From: Dentipellis sp. KUC8613
Lineage: Eukaryota; Basidiomycota; Agaricomycetes; Russulales; Hericiaceae
Assembly (NCBI GenBank): GCA_002286715.1
Contig: NSJX01000037.1
Coordinates: forward strand, 186,001-250,000
DNA: 64,000 nt
Direction of reading: 5' to 3'
Shown: piece after piece, positions 24,910 to 36,538 of the stretch
Position numbering within the stretch: the stretch's first letter is position 1
Layout: every line of letters starts with the position of its first letter
Notes under the pieces: generated by a model
What the model was told of the DNA's origin: nothing
The model's input: the letters and a program-made list of their open reading frames with translations, nothing else
The model's database searches: none
Position numbers and translations under genes: made by a program

Positions 24910-25658
24910 TCGAAGAGGTGTTTTAGCACTGCGACTGCCGGGGTCGCGTGTCAGTCGCGTTCGATTTGCTGGACAAAAATTCTACAAAAAGTTGCAACAG
25001 TAGTGAAGAATTCTGATCGCTGAGCGCCGATATCAGTACCTACATCTGTGTAGTCTCAAATACGACTCTAGGCTTGAAGTAAACCGTTTCTATGCTTTCT
25101 CGGAGTCATATGCAGTATATTCATCGAATCAGCTGACCATCAGTCACCATGGCCAGGGACCGGCAATCATCTGCAACTAGCACAGGACTTGTACATTGCT
25201 TGACAAGACCATGAAGGAATGAAGCACAGTCGGTGGTCTGGCGGCCGGTCAACGTCTATGGTACTTGTGTTTCCTATCCCAGAAGCCGAGTTCGAAGTAC
25301 TGACGTAGGGCCACACCCAATGATCAAGTGTCTCGTGTATGAGGTCGGGGAAGTTAATTCAATGGTTTCAATTTCCTGTAAAGAGCCGTTCAGTCATAGT
25401 GGTCGCGGTCAGCGAATATCGCGGTGCGGATCCTCGGCGCCCACCTTGTGTTCGGTGTCCGCAAGAACTTCTAGCACCCCTGCTGAGCCGTAAGGACTCC
25501 AGTGAAGTCTAACTCACGGGTGGCAGCTCCAAAGTAATAACCACATTCCATGCAGGCGTCGCTCGTGAATACTAGTAGTCATTTATTGAGTTAAACCATA
25601 GCCGAAACCTATTTTTTGATCAAGAAGGCTCTGCAATGACTGCAGCTCTTCCTAACCC
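24910..25658. other. Intergenic region between A5 and SDR1
   Basis: The first 260 bp belong to duplication D2. The remainder shows no gene; it contains the 3' side of SDR1. Nothing else recognised. Confidence 0.5.
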
Positions 25659-26674
25659 TTATTCAAAGCGGCCATTAGCGACCAACAACCAGCCACCATC
25701 CACAGCGAACCTCTCTCCGGTGACGTAGGAACTAGCTCTGGTCGCAAGGTACAAGAACGCGCCTGCGATGTCGTCTGCAGTGCCGTTGCGCTTCATTGGA
25801 ACATGCTTTTCCGGCTGCCGGGATGGCATGATCTCGTTGGACGGGTCGTTGGCTGGCGTGGGGAACGTTCCGGGCGAGATGACGTTGACGCGGACACCAT
25901 GTGCAACGAGTTTGTTCGCGAGGATCTTGGTGAGCGCCGTCTCGGCGACCTTTGAGACTTTGTAACCTGCAGACGCGTACACAATAAGACGGCGGTGGTT
26001 CGGACAAACGCAGAATCGAGCACGTACCAGTCATCAACACTCCAGTCATCTCGCTCGCAGCGTACCACATCGAATCGGAGATACTACTGACGAGGATGAC
26101 GCTCCCGCGACCCTCACCCTTCTTCGCAGCCTCGACAAGCAGCGGCGCGAATGCGCTAGTGACGGCGGCAGGGCTCCAAGCGTTCAAGGAGAACTGCTGA
26201 GCCCATGCGTCCGGATCGTAAGTCGGGAGGAAAGCGCCGGGCTCCAGAACGTCGAAGTGACCCATGCCGGCGTTGTTCACGAGGACGTCTATGGACAACT
26301 CTCGAGAGGCGACGTCTTTCACAAGTTTGTCCACGCCTTCCTTGGTAGCGACGTCGGCCGCGACGCTGAAAAAGCGGCCCTTAGTAGGCATATGATGTCG
26401 GAGGGACGCGTCTTACTCACTAGAAGGCGCTGTCTTGAGAGATGGCGTTAAGCTTTGCGACGGCCTCCTTCAAGGGTCCCTCGCGCCGGGAGTTGATGTA
26501 GACTATTCGTGAGTTGGTGAATAGTCTGGAGAGGGCGGTAGAGAAAAGTCAGTACGCACCTTTCCCGCCGTTCTTGACCCATGCCTCCGCCATCGAGTAC
26601 CCAATACCCGCTCCGCCGCCAGTGATTACAACCGTTCTGCCTACGACACTGAATAGATCAGTGATGAGACTCAT
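25659..26674 (-). CDS. Short-chain dehydrogenase/reductase, SDR1
   Basis: Classical SDR with exons (minus) 26674-26560, 26502-26421, 26365-26028 and 25966-25659; 280 residues. Rossmann glycine motif TGGGAGIG (residues 18-25), NNAG (96-99), active-site Ser in VSSISD and catalytic YKVSK (180-184, YxxxK), then SPGTFPTPAND and FAVDGGW near the end. These enzymes are NAD(P)H-dependent oxidoreductases; the closest general type is the 3-oxoacyl-reductase/rhamnolipid-RhlG-like fungal group, substrate unknown. Oddity: exon 3 ends in a repeated MTG (MTGVLMTG), a 15-bp duplication that adds five residues between the active-site Ser and Tyr compared with SDR2 and SDR3. Tandem with SDR2 and SDR3. Confidence 0.88.
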
Positions 26675-27866
26675 GTTTTCTAAACAGGTGTTTCAGCGGA
26701 GGAGAAAGCGGATGCCATTTTATGCGCAGCAGACCTTGGCTTCATATATCAAATTCCGTTCGCCGCAGAGGCGAGATACCCCTTCCCCGTGCAAGGGCGG
26801 TCCTAGCCTAAATTTCGAGCATGCTCCCACTGCGCGAAGCAAGCACTCGTTCTGTTTATAGAGAGATATGTGCGGGGATCTCGCTTGGCATTTGTCGGCC
26901 CCGGAGCGGGAGGCCCATCATCTGGATCTCAACTTGACTCCTCCAGGCCCACAGGCGCGATGCAGGCCAGCTCAAATTCCGGGCGCGTGCGCAAGTCTCG
27001 TGGTATACCTTGTGGGTCAAGCATCCCAGACCCCATATCAACATCTGAGGAGCACTTCTGCTGGTGGAGACGTCAGGGGCCGGCGCGCACGACCACTGGC
27101 CCCGGAAGTATGAACGAGGAAAGCAGAAGCAGTTGCTTCCCAGAAAAGCCCTGTGAGATGTGGGTCACTCCGAGAACACGTAGCATGAGAGGACGAAGTG
27201 CGGACTGTACCCACCTCATCAACCGGGAAGAGTGGATGCTATGACGGCCTGGTTCGTGTAAGCTGCTTGCGCAGTTCCTCCCCCAGGTCTAGAGTGGGCT
27301 GATTAACAAGTGGTCCTGCGTGTAGTCAGGTTTTACGGGCCCGAGATAGATGCCTTTCGTAGATGGAGGGTACTGGCGAAAGATGGGGGATTATAATCTA
27401 GAAGAACAGTCGAAAGTCTCGATGAGCGCCGCGGCCAAAGCGAGCCCTTTTGCTCGCATCTTGTACATGCTCCGTTTGCGAGACTTATGTCTGCTTAAGG
27501 AACCTACTCGCAACAAGGGATCAGATATGAAGTCGACACGGGATATGCTCTCTATGCTCTGAGTCGGCGTTCGAGACAGCTGTACAGTGACGAGGAGGAC
27601 CAACGAAGTCACGTACGCGTTCTGCGTAGCTTTAACTTCAAGAACTTCTTGAGACAGGTTGATGCCGTGAGAAGGAATGACGTCATAAACCCCTTATGTT
27701 GGCTTCAATTCGGCTTTAAGTCGAACTTGAAGTTGTTACACTTAGGCATGGCCCTCAAGCTCTTAGCTCAAGTCTTACATGAATCTCAGTAGGAGTAGTT
27801 TCCAAAACACAGTGGACATGTATAACCAAAGTTTGGTACACTTCGACCTCGTACAATTTTAAGCAT
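26675..27866. other. SDR1-SDR2 spacer
   Basis: No gene supported. It should hold the SDR1 promoter (right of 26,674) and the SDR2 3' end. Several open frames under 125 codons show no motif. Confidence 0.5.
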
Positions 27867-28920
27867 TCAAGCGGTGGCAACCGCCTCGCCCTCATACTCT
27901 GACGACCAACCGTTATCCCGACCGTTAACCACCAGCAACCAACCACCGTCGACGGCAAACCGCTGTCCAGTCACGTACGCACTGGCCTTGGTCGCAAGGA
28001 ACATGAACGCCCCTGCGATATCGTCTGCGCCGCCATTCCTCTTCATCGGCACAAACTCATCGGCCTTGGCGGACGGCATGACCGGATTCGACGGGTCATT
28101 AGCGGGTGTAGGGAACGTGCCAGGAGCGATGGTGTTGACGCGGACGCCGTGCGTAGCTAGCTTGTTCGCGAGGACCTTATTGAGGGCGCCTTGGGCGACC
28201 TTCGACGAGGTGTATCCTGTAGAAATGCACAATCAGCGGACGGCTTCGCCGAAGGATAGTGATAGTAAGGAAAGGACTGACCGGGTATCGGAGATGCTGC
28301 GAACCATACAGAGTCCGAGATGCTACTGATGAAGATGACGCTGCCGCGGCCCTCGCCCTTCTTCGCAGCCTTCACAAGTAGAGGCGCGAGCGCGCTTGTC
28401 AGAGCCGCCGGGCTCCATGCATTGAGGGTGTATTGCCGCATCCACGAGGCGTGGTCGTATCTAGCGAGGATTGCGCCCGGCTCTGGCAAGTCGAAGATTC
28501 CTACGCCGGCGTTGCATACGAGGACGTCGAGAGAGGTCGCGCGGGCGGAGATTTCCTTGGTAATGTTGTCGATTCCCTCTTGAGTCGCGACGTCGGCCGG
28601 GAAGCTGGAAGGGCGTGTGTCAAGAGGGAAAAATAATTCTGACGATACGCTTTGTACTTACAAGCTTGCGCTGCCCTTAGAAACGATGTTCAGCTTCGCA
28701 GCGGCCTGCTTCAAGACCTCCTCGCGACGGCCAGTTATATAGACTATTCATGAGCCGGTCCGAGTGAGTTCTCATACCGATGCTCGACAGAACCAGAGTA
28801 CTTACCTTTGCCTCCATTTTTAACCCAGGCCTCGGCCATCCAGTATCCAAGACCGGTTCCACCCCCGGTAATGAGAGCGGTACGACCGGCAGCACTGAAT
28901 AAATCGGAAGCGAAGCTCAT
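27867..28920 (-). CDS. Short-chain dehydrogenase/reductase, SDR2
   Basis: Exons (minus) 28920-28806, 28743-28662, 28604-28282 and 28216-27867; 289 residues. Intron positions and phases match SDR1. TGGGTGLG at the N-terminus, catalytic YTSSK and FAVDGGW near the C-terminus are present. The structural NNAG motif reads CNAG (VLVCNAGVG), replacing the first Asn. The C-terminal tail after VVNGR is longer than in SDR1 (ends EGEAVATA). Otherwise an intact paralogue of SDR1 and SDR3; substrate unknown. Confidence 0.87.
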
Positions 28921-29849
28921 AGTGTCTCTGCAAGTCTGAATAAAATGGCAAGGATGGAAAGAGCCACTCGAGCTGAAATGGAGATGTAGCAGACCAGGGC
29001 TACTTTATACCACATGAGCCATTGCACTGGCAACTAAACACCAAGCCGGCGTATGTACGATCCCATCGAGCAAGATGTGTGTGATTGCCGGCTTATCAAC
29101 CTTCTTCTCATCATCGTACATCAGCCTGACTTGAAATCAAGCGGCTGAAGCGGTCTATAGTTCCTTATGACACGGTAATCTGGTGAAGGTGAGTTCTTCG
29201 TAGATGATTACCGAGCATCTTTAGTCTCGAAAGCCCACTTGATCAGTCTGTTCGGCCACCGTGCTACAGTCGAGTGAATGTATTGGATAATTCAGTGAGA
29301 GCATCGGAAGCGACTGTTGCTATTCGTCAGACCTGGGGAACTGGTCAACGAGCTGACATAGTCAGCACACTGCAGAGGGAAGCGAACGAACAGACAAATG
29401 TATTGATGTCTCTTTTGTGATGAAGGCCAGATGTTCTTAGTCGACGCATTGCTAAGCATCCTCGTCGAGACAAGTTGATGATTCACTATGAACCTAGTAG
29501 AGCTTGACTGATCTGATTTGCGTAATACTAGAGAATGACATACCGCCTATAAGTACATGACGGATGCAGAAGCTTTGCGCACGGTTCGTCCGCATTCTAG
29601 GAGGTGTTCATAGAGTTGACGTCGAGGCAAGATTACGGACACTCCACCTGCAATCGCGAGTCCTGAGGGCATATTCAGCTGTTACAGTGATTTCATCTCG
29701 AGACGGACCTCGTTCGAGTCGACAACTTTGGCATTCCACTAGCGGCGGGACGTGTGTATATTGCTGCGAAGGCTACACGATGGAGTCGTACATGTAGAGA
29801 CGGCGCCTGCCTGGAAAGTGGTCTCTTGAGGGCGTGCAGGGTCGAAGGC
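28921..29849. other. SDR2-SDR3 spacer
   Basis: No gene supported; SDR2 promoter at the left and SDR3 3' flank at the right. Nothing else recognised. Confidence 0.5.
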
Positions 29850-30906
29850 TCAACCAGAACCACCCGCACCCGTCGGCGACCAGCCGCTATCCCGACCGTT
29901 GAGTACCAACGACCAGCCACCGTCCAAAGCGAACTTCTGCCCCGTCACGTAGGCGCTCGCTTTGGTCGCTAGGAACAGGAATGCACCAGCGATATCGTCC
30001 GCGTTGCCATTGCGCTTCATGGGCACGAATGAATCCGCGTTGGCAGACGGCATGATTGCGTTCGCCGGGTTGTTGCCGGGCGTGGGGAACGTGCCGGGGG
30101 CGATGGTGTTGACGCGGACGCCGTGCGCGACGAGCTTGTTTGCGAGAATCTTGGTGAGTGCGCCTTCTGCGGCCTTGGACAGGCTGTATCCTAAGTATAC
30201 ATGAGATAAGTAAACAGCCATCATACGCGATGATATGAGAAGAAATTACCAGTCATGGGAGACCCTGCGAACCACATCGACTCGGAAACGCTGGTGATGA
30301 GAATGACGCTCCCGCAGCCTTCGCCCTTCTTTGCAGCCTCGACGAGCAGAGGCGCGAGCGCGCTGGTCAAGGCGGCTGGGCCCCACGTGTTCAGAAAGAA
30401 TTGCTGCATCCATGCTGTGTGGTCAAATCTGGCGAGGATTTCTCCTGCCGCTGGCGAGTCAAAGTTGCCCATCCCGGCGTTATTGACAAGAACGTCAAGC
30501 GCAGTCTCGCGAGAAAATATTTCTATGACGAGGCTGTCGATTCCTTCTTGGGTAGCAACGTCTGCTGGAAAGCTGGGAGAGTAAGCATCCCGGAACTTGA
30601 ATTCAATCTAGAGACTAAGACTTTACTTACAAGAAAGCGCTGTCCCTGGAGGAGGAGGAGGAGGAGTTTAAATTCGGGGGAGGTCCCATTGAGGAACGGC
30701 CCTATCCGCGCCACATGACACGGCGCATTGCCATATCGCGGAGCACCCACTGGAGATGCCATCGAGCCTAGCGGCGGCTTGCCTCAAGACTTCTTCGCGG
30801 CGACCAGTGATGTAAACTGATTGAAATCAGTATAATTATGGACTGCTCTAAGATTTTTGAACGGTGAAGAAACGAACCTTTGCCACCGTTCTTGACCCAA
30901 GCTCAA
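29850..30906 (-). pseudogene. SDR3: decapitated short-chain dehydrogenase with an intron-like insert
   Basis: Exon 4 (30190-29850, with YSLSK and FALDGGW) and exon 3 (30572-30250, with VLVNNAGMG) are open and full-length. Exon 2 is split: 30816-30747 and 30645-30631 are separated by 101 bp that begin gtgctc and end in a CTC-repeat plus cag, so splicing would restore the frame with one extra codon. Exon 1 keeps only its last 10 codons (AWVKNGGKG, about 30,906-30,878); the ATG and the TGGG motif are gone, replaced by a foreign F-box-gene fragment. No start codon is visible, so the gene is probably dead unless a chimeric start is used. Confidence 0.8.
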
Positions 30907-31194
30907 TCGAGTTCTATACTTCGCAGGCAATCGATAAATTTTTGAGACCTAAGCACGAGGTCTCTAAGAATTACTTTGACGGGACAAACGGCGAACAGTT
31001 CCTCACCAGCGACGCTCATCGTACTGCAGCGTCAGCGAGCACGTCTCATCGTCCTTGACCGAGAACAATGTGTCCTCATATTCAGCCTCGAGGATAGGTA
31101 CATCCTTTCTACGTTTGTCGTAGGGGACGACGATGCTACGTGGATCTCTGCTGCGACCACTAGTGCCGGAGTCTGTGCACTTGCGCTTCCACCG
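30907..31194 (-). pseudogene. Transposed fragment of a B4-like F-box gene (exon 2 end to exon 3)
   Basis: This 288-bp piece matches 58,260-58,547 (B4) without any length change and with very few differences. It covers the end of exon 2 (RKCTDSGTSG...SIVVPYDKRRKDVPILEAE...YDERRW), intron 2 and most of exon 3, in minus orientation. It abuts truncated exon 1 of SDR3 on one side and unassigned DNA on the other. It lacks a start and the LEEF end, so it is a relic, not a gene. Confidence 0.88.
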
Positions 31195-31415
31195 GATATC
31201 GGTCACGGGAAGATTATTCACAACCTCCATACCGTCTCACAGAACGTCGGCCCTCCCCTCAAGCAGGCCGAGCCGATCTCGAGCCCCGAGTTCTGAGGAC
31301 CCGGTGATCACTACCTCCCGAGATGCATCAATCCCGGTGCGTACTGCACTCTACTAGTACAGTACATCAGGCATACCCAACTTCTACTTACCTTACAACA
31401 TTCACACTTCCTCGA
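31195..31415. other. Short unassigned segment and left edge of inverted-repeat arm
   Basis: 31,195-31,318 has an open plus frame (DIGHGKIIHNLHTV...) of unknown origin and is too short to call. Inverted-repeat arm L begins near 31,320. Confidence 0.4.
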
Positions 31416-34400
31416 TCAAATCGAAAACTCCACAAGCTCGGTATTCCCGTCAAACTTCACCCACCTTGCATCTTTCCCCCTGCACCAACAGTTTTGGTCA
31501 GTCTTCCAGCAGGCCAGGCAGTACCCAAGGACAACTTACCGAGGAGCATAAAAGGTGCTCGACCATGCAGCCGAGTCCCAGTCGTCATCGCTATCCCCGA
31601 ACACGGAAGCCTCGTCCTCTTTGTTCCCGGGACGAGCATTAACCCTATATTGTGGTGTTACCACGCTGCGCAATTTACCCTCGCTGTCCGCGTCCGTCTC
31701 CCAGCGCCGTGTCCACCGGAACTCCTGGCCCCTCAGCGACACCCGTATGTGAACCAAGACCGGACAGACGGTGAACCAGGCCCTGGCGAATTCCTCCAGG
31801 CGTTTGCAGGATAGAGAGCCCCGCACGTGCCGGCGGGTTGAGAGCGACAAGCATGCGAGGTTCCGGAGCGCATGCGCGTGAGACGCAGAGTCTGGCACTA
31901 CGCGGATCTACGTAGTCGAACAGCCCGTGAGCAGCAAGCCGCAAACTGTGCAGACAGAACCAAGACCAGGACCAGGATCGGTACATACCACATTGTCCAC
32001 CGGAGCTGCAAAATGCTCGGGCCGCAGACCCAAGTCGAGCTTGCGAAGATGAGGTGCGCTTTCGAGTAACTGCGAAAGGAACGCCGTAATGACGCCGTCG
32101 GTGAGCTGGGACGCTACGGCGAGCGCCTCAGGCGGCACGAGGACGTCCCGGAGGGACAGCTCGTATATCCGAAATCTTCGTATAATCTCCAAAAGCCCCT
32201 GGAACCACGTCGGCGTGTACAGGAAACGGATATCGCCCACGACGAGACGGCGCAAGAGGGGGTACTCGCCGCGCGCGAGCAGCGGCTGCTGCAGAACGAC
32301 GTCTGTCATCACGAGCGTCGTCAGCGCCGGCCAGACGGGGCTCTGAGACCCCAGGTCCTCCGGGGCGCGCAGTTCGAAGTTTTGCTCGAGCCGCTGGACG
32401 TTCGGGAACACCTCGCAGAGATTCGTGTAGTCGATGCAGACGGCGCGGAATGCGAAGCGCGTGACGCGTGCGCATGGGCGGCTCGGGTCGAAGTGGATTT
32501 GGCTGGCTTTGCTGTTTGGGCACGTCAACGAGATGTCTTGAAGTGTATCTGCGTTGTCGGCGACGATCTCCTTGATAAAAGCCATGTTGGACGCCATCAG
32601 CTCGGGCTGCATGCTGTCGAAGCTCGTGCTCAGCCAGAGGCGTTTGAGCCCACGGATGCCGTGCAGCGCCGCGAGGTCAAGCGGGTGGCACAGGCTGAGG
32701 TGAAGGTGCGTCAGTGCGGGTGTGAGGCTGACCAGGGCGTGGAAGAAGCGCTGCTCGCATGCGCCGAAGATCCTGGGGTGCTCTGGCCACACAGACGTTG
32801 GGTTCAAATACGCCTCGAGCCGGGAAAGGTTCGTCGCGCGCTGGAGAACGTCGGCTAGGAGCACAGGCCAGGAGTCGGTCTGGTCGAGGGTGTGGACGTC
32901 GAAGCGGAGGATGGGCAAGGCCGGCTCGAGAGAGTGGTTGAGGACAAAGGTCAGGAACGAGGCTGCTCGTGCGCCGGTCGGGAGGTGCGGGTCGTGGAGG
33001 AGGCGCTGGCGGACTGGGTGTATAGCTGCGCGGCAAGTGAGTGCCATGGACAAGAGTGAGGGTGCTTCCATGTATTTGAGGACGGCCATCGCGCAGTCCT
33101 CGTTGAGTCCGGGGATGATTGACATGGCTGACCAGTGCTCCTCCTACTGAACCACAGACGCAGTCAGTACTATCCAATATGTGGACGATTGCGCTGTTTA
33201 CTAGGTGGAGAGTCGTACAATGTGTGCTTGAGACCGGGTATTGAAGTTTGAAGGTCGTCGTTGTCGTAGACCTGCAATTGCGATCAGACTGGCGATCGCA
33301 GGATCGAAGTCATCTGCCTCGGGCACTGTCGGCTGACCCGGTCAGCATATATACGATATCCGCGGACTTGTAGACAAAAAACCGACCATCTATTCCTTTC
33401 CCATAGCGCAGGTAATGGATTCAGCGACCCGTAATATAAACTCTGCATCGAAAGCGTGTGATCTGAGCAATGCTTCGGCGTGCGGCGAACATTGGGCGAA
33501 CAGGCGAGCGACTTCGGACCCTACGTCTCTGCCGTTGAATGCACATCAACAAAATAGAAACGCATCTCTGTTGTTCGTCTCCCAGGGCCGCAAGAGTCTG
33601 TGTTCCAAGACGACATGATGTGCATATATGAGTGCATTTATGTACAATAGAGATGGCAATAAGCATACTGCAATAGTTCCTGGTGTTTCTCCGAGTGTGC
33701 GAAGCATCAAGCGTAAAAGCAGAGATGGGAGTGCGTACGGGCACTCGCTGATGACTCTAGATGGCCACATTCGGTGGAGGAGAAAGCAACGAATGCGTGC
33801 AGACTCACCTGCTTGCAGCGGGAGATGAACGCGGTGGCAAACACACATCATCATCGCGATCGCTACGGATGGTACTGCAAATTTAAACCCGCGCATGCCG
33901 CGTCAAAAGAATGCAAATCACATCAATAATAGTGCAGAGTCATCCCATGTTGGCGATTAGAGAGCGGAGAGAGGGAGAAAGTGGTAATCTCGTACTGGAT
34001 TGGGATGAGCAAGAGATGCGTGAAGGAGCAAGAAGGCGCCACCTCCAACCCGAACGAATACTCAGGCAAGCGCGACGGTCAGCAATGTGTTGACTCTCTT
34101 CTCCCTGGGTCCGCTCGGGGGAGAACAAGAACCATCTAATCAGTGCTGCTTCGTCTGGGTCTTTCAACGGCTTTTCCTGTGCCTCCGACCATGATGGTGT
34201 TTGGACATTCGGCCTGCATGCAGGGTATGAAAATGCGCCTTGTCGTGTATGGGTGGGCATAGACACGGCACAGACGGGGGTAAATATACAACAATAGTCC
34301 CCAGTGCTTTTTCAGGACGCGTCAGCCCTGAGTCCAAGCCCAAGTTTCGAAGACGAGGTGCATTTTCAGAGACTTTCGGTAAAGCGAATTGAAAATAAAG

Positions 34401-35923
34401 GGTACACTGCGAAACATTGCTTCGTGCAGCTTGCAGCTCGGCTTGGGAACGCCCGATGACAGCTCGTGGTACAAGATGCGAGGATGCACACCGGAACTTG
34501 CCGTGGCATCTGTGTGGCCACACTCAGTAAAGAGCGGGAAAGCAGACATGCCTCCTGGCTGATGGTGGACGAACACGGGGGGTAAATGTCATCACGTTCG
34601 TCGCAGATACTTCAGGTTTGAGATATTGCCCGTGTCGTACCAGAAGCACGCTTTCCTAGTGTTTGGGAGTCTTGAAACCATAGTGATAGATAAAAGGAGG
34701 GAGGTAGACTGTGAAACGAGATGGTTGTGTTGGGTTGGGCAGTAGACTCCAAGAGGATCTACCCATCGCGCGACTTCCAAAGCGAACTCTCTTTCAAAGA
34801 GGATGAAAGCTGTGAGAGTACCACGGGTGTAATGCGTGATCACCAGATGAGAGTAAATCCCTCCCCTAGCCCTTCTGAAGGGGATAACGAGAAAGCTACT
34901 CCACCCAGGCCCCCCCTCGTCGGCTTTTCGTGTGCCTGACAACTCCCAGCCAGCCCAGCTCTCCGGCGAACAGTGAAATACATACCTACGTGATTCAGAG
35001 TGCGTCGATATTCGATTCGCACATTATCCGATCAGGCATGCATGAGTCACAGTAAGCAGCCAAATATTCGCCAGTCTCTCCGCATCGGATGCATGAGCAA
35101 CGAGCTACGATGGGTGGAGCACGTCGCGGCGGCGATGTCCGAAATGAGGAAGATGCAGACTCAGCATGCAGAACGCAGTAATAGTGTTGTGTAGCGAATT
35201 TACCTCCTGCTCGAGACAATCAGTAGGAACGTGACGTGCAGGTGATAGATACTGAACGTTGGACACCAGAGGTTCAGGTGAGACACGAACGCTGATGAGG
35301 GCGCCGGGCTCGTGATCGCAGCGGAGTCGGACGACGTGCACGCCTGGCAGTGGTCGGCGGATGTCAGACACGCCGGAGTGGGTCGGGCTGCAAGAGGGGG
35401 ATGTGGATTGCCAGTCACGGTGAGCCTGCGTACGACGTGCGTGACGCACGCCGTTGTGTTACGTCTTTGGCGCGCTGTGGAGGGGAGATATCCGTGCACC
35501 AGCGGGTTTTAGCTGGCCAATGGCCGTATACGATGATGGTCGCGAGCACGAGCCGGTATTTGCGGGAGGAGGGCGACGGTCAACACCGATGACGGTAAAG
35601 AGCAGCCCGATCGTGAAATTCAAAGGGCATGCATGAGCTCAATGAATATCCATGAGCACGGGCGGAGATCTTGGCAGCGTGGAACCCATGAGGAGAACTT
35701 GCCAGGCTCGAAAGACGACGTGATTTATGGCATCAGAAGGGTTCGCCTTTGGTGACAGGATGTGTTGCCTACACTTTGTTTGACGGGCAAGGAGGCGGGC
35801 TGCGTACAGAAGTGGTAAGTTGAACGATATGCGACACCGTTGCATCAGAACGCGAGTTGGCGAGGGATGTTCCGATGGGAAGGACGGATCGGTACTGACT
35901 TACCTACTCATGCAGCGTCGGCA
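31320..35923 (-). repeat. Large inverted repeat, left arm
   Basis: About 4.6 kb matching 47,118-51,460 in reverse complement. The arm contains F-box-like gene A6 and about 2.8 kb upstream of it. Shared landmarks include gtaagtcagtaccgatccgtccttcccatcgg at the inner edge (read on the minus strand; split here for length by position 35,865-35,905), the open frame VHLPLQAGESA and the outer edge ggtatgcctgatgta. Small indels distinguish the arms; the left arm is about 260 bp longer. Confidence 0.85.
31416..33125 (-). CDS. F-box-like/LRR protein, subfamily A copy 6 (A6)
   Basis: Exons (minus) 33125-31989, 31907-31540 and 31479-31416; 522 residues. Head IIPGLNEDCAMAVLKYMEAP and LTCRAAIHPVRQRLLHDPHL; middle ALTHLHLSLCHPLDLAALHG, FPNVQRLEQNFELRAPEDLG, IYELSLRDVLVPPE, APHLRKLDLGL; exon 2 NLACLSLSTR, W.TVCPVLVHIRV, FRWTRRWET; last exon ends TELVEFSI. 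Near-identical to A9 in the other arm of the inverted repeat, with differences spread along the protein. Complete in frame. Confidence 0.84.
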
Positions 35924-36538
35924 AAGCTGTCTAAATGGACATAAACGCTTCCGGGCGTAGAGATTTTCTACTTTGGTAAGTTACGGAACGGGTATGTGTG
36001 CCCAGCAAATATGCCCATCATATAGTTGTCGAGCAAATTCAGAGCCAAGTTGCATAGTTGTTGGAAGCTATACATACGGGCAGCCGACGAGTCCTAAACT
36101 CGACGCCGCTTCGGGCAAGACTGACACCGCGCTGGCAGCTCGGAGATACGTCAAATTTCCGTCCATTAGAGTGGGTGGCAACACAAAAGGACGCGACCAC
36201 CGCCTCTGCGCGAGGTAGCGAGAGAAATTCTGATGATGAGGACAGGATTGTTCGGATGAGAATGATCGGCGTTGTGAGCTGTGTCGTGTCTTGGGCAGAA
36301 TGAAAGAGGAAGAGGCCGCACGGAGATGTCGGGAGACACAGCGGTGCTGTAAGATGTGGAGAACAAGGATTATTGCAGCATGCAGAAGCTTGTCAACGCA
36401 GCGGAAGCAGAATTGAAGCAAGCCATGTGATAAGGTGAAGGAACCGCTTCCATTCCCATCCTCTTTGTCTTTGCCTTATAGCCTCCGTCCTCGTCTTCAA
36501 GCTCAAGCTCGTCCTTCACCCTCTCCTCGACATCGACC
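33126..36538. other. Upstream part of the left arm and Lon promoter; F-box relics
   Basis: 33,126-35,923 belongs to the inverted repeat. It has no complete gene, but around 34,300-34,380 (minus) the frame SENAPRLRNLGLDSGLT followed by a possible donor resembles the end of exon 1 of family A (SAPHLRKLDLGL), so it looks like F-box debris. 35,924-36,538 is the Lon promoter side; a C/T-rich run precedes the Lon ATG. Confidence 0.55.

Larger units (their letters stand above)
20620..25172 (+). repeat. Inverted segmental duplication D2, left copy (A4-A5)
   Basis: The segment carrying A4, the A4-A5 spacer, A5 and about 260 bp beyond reappears in inverted orientation at about 44,369-47,118. The left edge match starts at gctacagtct...gactcagcaagg; the right edge ends in ggccagggaccggcaa.catc. 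The other copy lacks about 22,690-23,500 and about 23,790-24,790. Boundaries were placed by eye and may be off by a few bases. Confidence 0.8.

Noticed and set aside
31872..34942. Various minus- and plus-strand frames in the inverted-repeat arms as genes
   Set aside because: Apart from A6 they are short, disrupted by differences between the arms, and partly explained as F-box relics.
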